DNA from: Pseudomonadota bacterium | Lineage (GTDB): Bacteria > Pseudomonadota > Gammaproteobacteria > Burkholderiales > Ferrovaceae | Reading direction: 5' to 3' | Assembly (NCBI GenBank): GCA_021805725.1 | Contig: JAJZEH010000083.1 | Coordinates: forward strand, 1 to 12,577 | DNA: 12,577 nucleotides | Shown: positions 6,774 to 11,459 of the stretch, in pieces | How positions within the stretch are numbered: position 1 is the first letter of the stretch | Layout of the letters: each line of letters opens with the position of its first letter | Translations under genes and position numbers: made by a program | The notes under the pieces: model-generated | Database searches by the model: none | What the model saw: the letters and a program-made list of their open reading frames with translations, nothing else | Told to the model about the DNA's origin: nothing

Positions 6774-8048
6774 ATGATCAAGCAAAAGGTGTTGCTGGCG
6801 GGGCTTGTTGCCTGCGGGTTGGTCTCCCCGTTGGCACAGGCCACCAATGGTTACTTTGCCATCGGATATGGACAGAAATCGATCGGCATGGGCGGGGTGG
6901 GCATTGCCTTGCCCCAGGACGCACTGGCGGCCGCTGCCAACCCGGCGGGCATGGTCATGATTGGCGACCGCGTTGACTTCGGGCTGGAATGGTTCCGGCC
7001 CACGCGCAGTACGGACATCACGGGCAACGGGGTGCCTGGGGTTACCGGCAGTTACGATGGTAATGCCACCCACGACTTTTTCATTCCCGAATTTGGCTAT
7101 AACAAGATGATCAACGACACCATGTCGCTGGGCGTCTCGGTGTTTGGCAATGGTGGCATGAATACCGATTATTCCTCCAATCCGTTCGGGGTATACGCCA
7201 AGATGGGAGGGGTGAACAACCCTGGCGCTGCGGGGGTGAATCTGGCCCAGTTGTTCGTCAGTCCTACCTGGTCCATGAAAATCAATCCCACCAATGCCAT
7301 CGGTGTGTCCCTGAATCTTGCGTACCAGCAGTTCTCTGCCAAGGGCATCTATGCCTTCGGACAGATTTCGAATTCGCCCTCCACGCTCACCAACAACGGT
7401 ACTGATTCTTCCACCGGGGCCGGGGCGCGCATCGGCTGGACCGGTCAGATCACGCCCATGGTCACGCTCGGGGCCACCTACCAAACCAAGACCGCCATGG
7501 GCAAGCTCAGCAACTACAGCGGTCTGTTTGCCGGGCAGGGTGGATTCGATATCCCCTCCAATTACGGTGTGGGCATGGCCATCAAGGCCGCCCCAGCCAC
7601 CACGCTGGCCTTTGACGTGGAACGCATCATGTATAGCGACCTCGGTTCCGTGACCAATCCGCTGGTATTTCCGCCCCCGGGCCCGTCCACCATGCTGGGG
7701 GGCAATAGTGGTTCCGGTTTTGGCTGGCAGGACATGACGGTCTACAAACTCGGGGTAAGCCAGGTCATCAGTCCCACCCTGACGCTGCGCGCCGGCTATA
7801 ACCACAACAACCAGCAAATTCCCACCACGCAGACCTTCTTCAACATTCTGGCGCCGGGTGTGGTCCAGGACCACGCCACGCTGGGGGCCACCTGGATTCT
7901 GCCCAACAAGTCAGAACTCACGGTGTCCTACATGCATGCCTTCACCAAAACGGTTAATGGCACCAATTCAATCCCTGCCGGGTTCGGCAGCGGCAATGCC
8001 AACCTCACCATGTACGAGGATTCCATTGGCATAGCCTATGGCTGGTAA
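6774..8048 (+). CDS. OmpP1/FadL/TodX-family outer membrane transporter
   Basis: This is a 424-residue outer-membrane beta-barrel of the FadL family, which moves hydrophobic molecules across the outer membrane. A signal peptide is clear (MIKQK, hydrophobic core, cleavage likely after SPLAQA). The family N-terminus TNGYFAIGYGQKSIGMGG and the ALAAAANPAGM motif follow, and alternating amphipathic strands run to the end (GIAYGW, C-terminal aromatic residue). The ATG at 6774 is chosen for the purine-rich ribosome site at 6761-6772 and the immediate signal peptide; an in-frame TTG at 6735 would bury the signal. It lies 83 bp after the dsrE-type gene in the same direction and ends in a strong terminator. 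Uptake of hydrophobic sulfur (S8, polysulfide) has been suggested for FadL proteins in sulfur oxidisers; that role is inferred, and an aromatic or fatty-acid substrate is equally possible. Confidence 0.93.
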   Translation: MIKQKVLLAGLVACGLVSPLAQATNGYFAIGYGQKSIGMGGVGIALPQDALAAAANPAGMVMIGDRVDFGLEWFRPTRSTDITGNGVPGVTGSYDGNATHDFFIPEFGYNKMINDTMSLGVSVFGNGGMNTDYSSNPFGVYAKMGGVNNPGAAGVNLAQLFVSPTWSMKINPTNAIGVSLNLAYQQFSAKGIYAFGQISNSPSTLTNNGTDSSTGAGARIGWTGQITPMVTLGATYQTKTAMGKLSNYSGLFAGQGGFDIPSNYGVGMAIKAAPATTLAFDVERIMYSDLGSVTNPLVFPPPGPSTMLGGNSGSGFGWQDMTVYKLGVSQVISPTLTLRAGYNHNNQQIPTTQTFFNILAPGVVQDHATLGATWILPNKSELTVSYMHAFTKTVNGTNSIPAGFGSGNANLTMYEDSIGIAYGW

Positions 8049-8063
8049 GTTTCTTCTCCAGGT

Positions 8064-8079
8064 CTGAGAGCAATCTCAG
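8064..8079 (+). repeat. Small stem-loop with GCAA tetraloop before the terminator
   Basis: CTGAGA (8064-8069) and TCTCAG (8074-8079) pair perfectly around GCAA, a GNRA tetraloop in RNA. It sits between the fadL-type stop and the intrinsic terminator, 3 bp before it. It may protect the mRNA 3' end. Confidence 0.45.
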
Positions 8080-8082
8080 TCG

Positions 8083-8111
8083 CCCGCCGCTGCAAGGTGG
8101 CGGGTTTTTTT
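8083..8111 (+). terminator. Rho-independent terminator of the rhd-tusA-dsrE-fadL row
   Basis: The arms CCCGCC (8083-8088) and GGCGGG (8099-8104) are separated by a 10-nt loop and followed immediately by seven T residues (8105-8111). This is the clearest intrinsic terminator in the window. It ends plus-strand transcription before the convergent dioxygenase gene. On the minus strand the trailing sequence is not T-rich, so it acts in one direction. Confidence 0.9.
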
Positions 8112-8133
8112 GAAATCCGTATGAAGCCAGTTG

Positions 8134-9009
8134 TCAACCCATGATGCCGTCGAGGTAACGCGCCCGGTACAGCAAGCGGGGGTGCTGCGGGTCGTCGGTA
8201 AACCCGCTACGATCGTGCAGCACGTTGTTGCACAGCAGCCCCATGCCGGGCTTCAAGCGCGTGTGGACGATGTGGGGCGAGGGCTGTGCCAGCAGGGCTT
8301 CCAGGGCAGCGACGGCGCTGCGCGTGGCCGCATCCTGTTTCCAGGCGATGCTGCGGGTACGCGCCGTGTAGCGCATGTGCAGGCGGCCACTCGCACAATC
8401 CACGGAGAACACCGGTCCCCCTTGTTGGGGACGGACCCCATCCACCTCGTCCACTCGCTCAGGAATGACCATGGCATCGGGTTGCATCAGGGCGTGGATG
8501 TATTCCGGGTTCTGGTCGCGCAGTAGCAGGTAGGCCATTTCGTGGTCCATCAACCGGTTGTCGCCCCCCGTGGGGGCGTTGCGTACGCAGTGCAGCAGCA
8601 TGCCCCGAATCGGTCGCTCGGGTGGATTGTAGTAACCATCGGTGTGCCACTTGATGGGGCGATTGGTATAGGGAATGTAGGCCTCACGCGTGCCGCCTTC
8701 ATGCACGCTGATTGTTGAAATGCCGTCCTCGTCGGCCAGCCAGTTGGCATCGAGGTGCGTCAGGCCAAACTGCGCGCCGAGCTGCCGCGGTATTCCGGGG
8801 TCGGCATCCACAGTCGTGCCAGCATAGAGCACCATGTTCCACTGCCGGATGCGCGCCAGCATGGCGCCATGTTCCGCTGGCGTGAGCGCGCGCGGATCCC
8901 TGATGTCCACGATCAGCGCGGCCTCGGTGGGGGCAGGGGCTGCCAGCTTGTGCTGGCGCCAGGCCGCGTACGCTTCAGGAGACTGAAGGTCGAAGGGGGA
9001 GGGCGTCAT
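8134..9009 (-). CDS. TauD/TfdA-family Fe(II)/2-oxoglutarate dioxygenase
   Basis: This is a 291-residue member of the TauD/TfdA/gamma-butyrobetaine hydroxylase group. The iron triad is visible: H122 and D124 in KWHTDGYYN and H265 in NNVLHDRSGF, with R278 or R282 positioned to bind 2-oxoglutarate. There is no signal peptide, so it is cytosolic. Characterised relatives hydroxylate taurine (releasing sulfite), phenoxyacetates or butyrobetaine; the substrate here cannot be read from sequence. It is last in the minus-strand operon and its start overlaps the preceding gene by 35 bp. No ribosome site is evident at the ATG, so translation is probably coupled. Placement in a dsr locus makes an organosulfonate substrate, feeding sulfite to the pathway, an attractive guess. 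No terminator was found downstream on its strand; it converges on the plus-strand terminator at 8083-8111. Confidence 0.92.
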   Translation of the reverse strand: MTPSPFDLQSPEAYAAWRQHKLAAPAPTEAALIVDIRDPRALTPAEHGAMLARIRQWNMVLYAGTTVDADPGIPRQLGAQFGLTHLDANWLADEDGISTISVHEGGTREAYIPYTNRPIKWHTDGYYNPPERPIRGMLLHCVRNAPTGGDNRLMDHEMAYLLLRDQNPEYIHALMQPDAMVIPERVDEVDGVRPQQGGPVFSVDCASGRLHMRYTARTRSIAWKQDAATRSAVAALEALLAQPSPHIVHTRLKPGMGLLCNNVLHDRSGFTDDPQHPRLLYRARYLDGIMG

Positions 9010-9559
9010 CTTTCAGCAGTCCGCGCATGGCCTTCTCCAGGGTGGTAATGGCCTCCGGTGCTTCAATGCTCATCATCTGGTCAATGATCCACTGCTGGTC
9101 GGCTCCTTGCATGACCTGTTGCATGGCATGTCCCAGGTAACGCACGAAAGCAAAATTCATGCTGTCGGCGTCATATTCGAATGTTGCGTAATCCTCGGCG
9201 CACTGGTTGAGGCGTTCGATGAAGCGCGCCCTGATCCCGGCAAAATCGCCGCCCAGAAGTTCGCTCTGGTTTTCAGAAAGGGTATCGGCAATGCGATGGG
9301 AGAGCGCCGTGGTCAAGGCAATCCGGATGTTCCAGTTGCATTGCCGGAAGGCAATGCGATCGGCCACCTGGATCAGAAAGATCAGGAATTCCCGAAGGAA
9401 GTCGAAGTACTGGGACCCCACGGCCACGTCGAAGTGGGCACGGCGGGTGTTCTTGAGCGCGTTCTGGGCGAGGCGCCAGGAGATGAACGCCACGGCCCCG
9501 GCAATCTCCTCGGGAGATTTTTCCTTGCCGCTTTTAAACCATTGGCTTTTGACGCGCAT
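8975..9559 (-). CDS. Conserved-looking hypothetical protein of the dsr-divergent operon (194 aa)
   Basis: This 194-residue soluble protein is not recognised. It appears mostly helical, with one hydrophobic amphipathic stretch around residues 54-70 (YFDFLREFLIFLIQVADRI) that is too charged for a clear membrane helix. It has two cysteines (RQCNWN, NQCAED), an acidic middle and a short C-terminal tail. No metal-binding or catalytic motif stands out. Coding is supported by its place in the operon: 13 bp after the double-TusA stop and overlapping the dioxygenase start by 35 bp, with no other reading frame filling the interval. The start at 9559 has no obvious ribosome site, suggesting coupling to the upstream gene; a start slightly downstream is possible. 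The region DSMNFAFVRYLGHAMQQVM looks the most structured part. Function is unknown. Confidence 0.8.
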   Translation of the reverse strand: MRVKSQWFKSGKEKSPEEIAGAVAFISWRLAQNALKNTRRAHFDVAVGSQYFDFLREFLIFLIQVADRIAFRQCNWNIRIALTTALSHRIADTLSENQSELLGGDFAGIRARFIERLNQCAEDYATFEYDADSMNFAFVRYLGHAMQQVMQGADQQWIIDQMMSIEAPEAITTLEKAMRGLLKDDALPLRPSVS

Positions 9560-9572
9560 GGAATGGGGGCAC

Positions 9573-10058
9573 TCAGTCTTTGCGAATGAAGAATTCGTAT
9601 TCGCCCGCCATGGTCTCCACCGTATCCAATATGCTCATGTGCGTGGCGCTGGCCCAGCCCGTGATGTCAGAGCGGATGCCCGGACAGTTGCTGATCAGTT
9701 TCAGGATTTCTCCGGGTTGCATGCCATTGAGCAATTTTTTGGCTTCCACGATGGGGCCGGGGCAGGACACGCCGCGAATGTCCAGCACGGCATGGGCCTG
9801 GTGCAGCGGTGCGCGGCCCTTCTGGAGGTAGTAACCGACGCCACCGTCGTTCATCTTTTCCGTTTTGAGCAACTGGTTTCCGGTCTGCCGGCTCCAGGCC
9901 AGGATATCGTCGTGGGTACCCGGGCAGTCGGATATCAGCAGCAACACCTGACCGGATTCCAGTGAATCCACCATGCGTTTTGCGCCCAACAACGGTCCGG
10001 GGCAGGTCAGCCCCTTGAGATCCAGAAACACGTCGAAGGCCATGGTCTCTTCGCTCAT
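9573..10058 (-). CDS. Tandem (two-domain) TusA-like sulfur carrier protein
   Basis: This 161-residue protein is made of two TusA domains in a row. Domain 1 (about 9-80) has the CPGP motif with C19 (LKGLTCPGPLLGAKR), and domain 2 (about 90-161) has C99 (IRGVSCPGPIVEAKK). Each domain carries a second conserved-looking cysteine-proline-glycine in strand 2: SDCPGTHDDI (C45) and SNCPGIRSDI (C125). In single-domain TusA this site is typically D-x or D-C without proline, as in the copy at 5975. Both carrier cysteines are intact, so it could hold two persulfides. The start at 10056-10058 follows the DsrC-like stop by one base, and the AAGGGGGG stretch inside that gene's end can act as ribosome site; a longer reading to 10235 is antisense-like low-complexity sequence and was rejected. 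The role may be sulfur delivery or storage beside Dsr. Confidence 0.93.
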   Translation of the reverse strand: MSEETMAFDVFLDLKGLTCPGPLLGAKRMVDSLESGQVLLLISDCPGTHDDILAWSRQTGNQLLKTEKMNDGGVGYYLQKGRAPLHQAHAVLDIRGVSCPGPIVEAKKLLNGMQPGEILKLISNCPGIRSDITGWASATHMSILDTVETMAGEYEFFIRKD

Positions 10059-10059
10059 G

Positions 10060-10389
10060 TCAATAGCCCCCCTTGCCGTAAGGTTGGGGCAAGCCGGCAA
10101 TCTTGGCCGCCTGCTTGGCGGGCCCCAGGGGAAAAAGGTCGTAGAGAAACTTGCTGTCCGCATCAGGCATGAATTCCTGGATGTCCTTGAGCATGTTCCT
10201 GAAGTTGGGGGTGTGCCCATGTTCCCGATATTCATCGCGCATGTACTGAACGATGAGCCAGTGGGTGGGGGTCAATGAAATATTTTCGGCTTCGGCAATG
10301 ACGCCGACGATCTCGTCCTCGAAGTTGGGTTCCAGAAGGTAACCTTCGGCATCCGTTTCCAGCGTGGTATCACCTACGACATATCCCAT
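10060..10389 (-). CDS. DsrC/TusE-family protein lacking both conserved cysteines (RspA-like)
   Basis: This 109-residue protein has the complete DsrC/TusE fold, with landmarks LTPTHWLIVQYMRDEY (about 39-54), HGHTPNFRNMLKD (57-69), DSKFLYDLFPLGPAKQAAKI (78-97) and IAGLPQPYG. Canonical DsrC ends in a flexible arm with two redox cysteines eleven residues apart, and TusE keeps only the last. Here the first position is A95 and the last is K106, and the chain ends GKGGY, so it cannot form the trisulfide or be persulfidated there. Cysteine-less homologues have been grouped as RspA (regulatory sulfur-related proteins). DsrC of Allochromatium has been reported to bind DNA upstream of dsrA, so regulation is plausible. 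A strong SD (AGGAGGAG) precedes the ATG. A true dsrC for catalysis would lie elsewhere, probably downstream in the main dsr operon. Confidence 0.93.
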   Translation of the reverse strand: MGYVVGDTTLETDAEGYLLEPNFEDEIVGVIAEAENISLTPTHWLIVQYMRDEYREHGHTPNFRNMLKDIQEFMPDADSKFLYDLFPLGPAKQAAKIAGLPQPYGKGGY

Positions 10390-10425
10390 GAATCAACTCC
10401 TCCTGTGTTGTGCCAGGCGGCCCGC

Positions 10426-11049
10426 TCACTCCAGATCAGGGATGGCCTTGAAGGGCACGAAAATGCCGCACCCCAGGGTGCGGTCCTGGCCCAGTCCCAT
10501 GCCTTGCAGCAGCAGGGATTGGTCCGGTTTCAAATGATGCACCGCCAGGCTATACCCACCGAGCGTCTTGTCGCCATCTCTGAGAGTGCGATGTTTGCCG
10601 CAAAGGCACTGACCGGTGATGCCCATTTGCGAAAGTTCAGCATCGACGAAGGACATGAAGTCCGTCTCGTCCAGCGTACTGGTCACGAGGTGGGCGTGCA
10701 GGGTGGGGTGCCCCTTGTGGGGACGGACCTCACCGGCCTCGATGAGCAGGCTGGCCTTCCCCAGTGCCAGTCGTCGACCGCTCAATGCGTGCGCCTGGTC
10801 AATGCGTGACACGGGCAGGCGCAACACCAGTTTGGTGCGGCGCGGCAACCAGATGCCCTGGTCGTGTTGGGTGCCACGCAAGGGCAGCACGCCCGCCAGG
10901 GGTTCTTCCGCAAACCAGGGCAGGGCGGACAAGAGGGCCTGCAAAAGCGGTCGCTCGTAGCCTGTCGGAGCAAAATCGCCTTGCAACGCAAAGGCGATGT
11001 CGGTCATGGCAGGCGGCGTGGCGGTCATGGCAGGCGGCGTGGCGGTCAT
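10426..11049 (-). CDS. Cas6/Cmx6-like RAMP protein (CRISPR RNA endonuclease family) in the dsr locus
   Basis: This protein of about 207 residues resembles the Cmx6 branch of Cas6 (type I-MYXAN). The C-terminal half shows RTLRDGDKTLGGYSLAVHHL, DQSLLLQGMGLGQDRTLGCG and GIFVPFK, giving the RAMP glycine loop G185-x-G187-x5-G193-x-G195-x-F197. The N-terminal half has GVLPLRG, KLVLRLPVSRI and SGRRLALG, as in that family. Cas6 proteins bind and cut CRISPR RNA hairpins. The first 60 residues contain no histidine, where the catalytic histidine of many Cas6 proteins falls, so cleavage activity is doubtful. No cas gene or CRISPR array is present in the window. Three in-frame ATGs (11049, 11028, 11007) arise from a 21-bp tandem repeat; the first lies 3 bp after the upstream stop, but translation from the innermost (MTDIAF) is equally possible. 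Its role here is unknown. Confidence 0.85.
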   Translation of the reverse strand: MTATPPAMTATPPAMTDIAFALQGDFAPTGYERPLLQALLSALPWFAEEPLAGVLPLRGTQHDQGIWLPRRTKLVLRLPVSRIDQAHALSGRRLALGKASLLIEAGEVRPHKGHPTLHAHLVTSTLDETDFMSFVDAELSQMGITGQCLCGKHRTLRDGDKTLGGYSLAVHHLKPDQSLLLQGMGLGQDRTLGCGIFVPFKAIPDLE

Positions 11050-11051
11050 GG
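11001..11051. repeat. 21-bp tandem repeat (about 2.4 copies) at the start of the Cas6-like gene
   Basis: Two identical 21-bp units (11001-11021, 11022-11042) and a 9-bp remainder each contain an in-frame ATG on the minus strand and encode the heptad MTATPPA. The copies are perfect, pointing to recent slippage or duplication. The reading frame is kept, giving the protein an N-terminal MTATPPAMTATPPA leader before the family homology starts. Confidence 0.9.
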
Positions 11052-11052
11052 T

Positions 11053-11265
11053 TCAGCGGGGTTGCGAAGCGGACCAATGCTGCAGCACAGCACCCAATTC
11101 GCCGGCCGTGACAGGATCGATGTCGAAGATGGTAAAGCGCTTGCCTTCACGGATGCGCAGCCGCATCAGGGGCATACCGCCTTCCGTATGTTCAATCTGT
11201 TGCACCTCGATCTCCTGTTGTCCCAGAGGGACGGTAAAGCGAGCCAGTTCGATGATTTCAGCCAT
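11053..11265 (-). CDS. Small hypothetical protein, first gene of the dsr-divergent operon (70 aa)
   Basis: This 70-residue protein is not recognised. It looks beta-rich (FTVPLGQQEIEVQQIEH, MPLMRLRIREGKRFTIFDID), followed by a helix (TAGELGAVLQHWSAS). It has no cysteine, no signal peptide and no membrane segment, so it is probably a small cytosolic protein. The start ATG 11263-11265 is preferred because AGGA (11275-11278) is 9 bases upstream; the ATG at 11269-11271 would sit only 3 bases from that site and would add two residues. The stop is 3 bp from the first ATG of the Cas6-like gene, implying translational coupling and perhaps a functional pair. Being first behind the dsrA divergent promoter, it is likely the most expressed member of the unit. 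Function is unknown. Confidence 0.75.
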   Translation of the reverse strand: MAEIIELARFTVPLGQQEIEVQQIEHTEGGMPLMRLRIREGKRFTIFDIDPVTAGELGAVLQHWSASQPR

Positions 11266-11459
11266 GGTCATGATTCCTGAGCGGTGAGTCTATAGCCTGT
11301 ACAGGGGGCGTTGATGTAACCCATCAGGAAAGGGCGTCCCCCCCCATTCGGGTTATTTCATGTCAAGTGGAGTTCAGTGATGATGGCATACAAATAACAA
11401 ATTTTCGAATCGCTGGCAGCACTTAAAAACAGAAGCGACCCAACAAGCAAGGAGGAGAA
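11266..11459. promoter_or_regulatory. Divergent control region between dsrA and the six-gene minus operon
   Basis: This 194-bp spacer must contain promoters for both directions. Structures seen are a perfect 10-bp palindrome CCTGTACAGG (11296-11305), an inverted repeat TGATG-TAACC-CATCA (11312-11326), a run of eight C (11338-11345), and TAACCC (11317-11322) facing GGGTTA (11350-11355). On the minus strand TATAGA (11289-11294) could be a -10 with the palindrome lying in the spacer. No convincing sigma-70 pair was found for dsrA. The dsrA ribosome site AAGGAGGAG ends 2 bases before the ATG. Confidence 0.6.
11296..11305. promoter_or_regulatory. Perfect 10-bp palindrome CCTGTACAGG, operator candidate
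   Basis: The site is fully self-complementary and lies just upstream of a TATAGA hexamer on the minus strand, about 30 bp from the start of the small first gene. This placement suits a repressor or activator site for the minus operon. No regulator is known for it. A palindrome of this length can occur by chance, so support is modest. Confidence 0.35.

Noticed and set aside
6774..6860. Lipobox-like LVAC in the leader of the FadL-type protein
   Set aside because: The hydrophobic core before the cysteine is too short and a good type I cleavage site (AQA-TNG) follows, with the FadL N-terminus starting right after it.
6732..7874. Long open frame of 380 codons on the minus strand opposite the FadL-type gene
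   Set aside because: It lies fully antisense to a clear outer-membrane protein, has a low-complexity Gly/His/Arg-rich composition, and shows no ribosome site; it is a product of GC-rich codon use.
9207..9965. 252-codon plus-strand open frame opposite the 194-aa protein and double TusA
   Set aside because: It spans two minus-strand operon genes, of which the double TusA is certain; the product shows no motif.
10060..10110. Frameshift hiding the C-terminal cysteine of the DsrC-like protein
   Set aside because: A G-run near the end made this possible, but the other two frames give no cysteine codon at the expected place, and the GLPQP motif runs in frame to the stop.
11001..11051. Possible CRISPR repeats next to the Cas6-like gene
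   Set aside because: The units are only 21 bp, directly adjacent without spacers, and lie within the coding region; no array is seen anywhere in the window.
11361..11366. Perfect TTGACA on the minus strand in the dsrA spacer
   Set aside because: At the proper distance the -10 position is a G-run, so no promoter can be supported.
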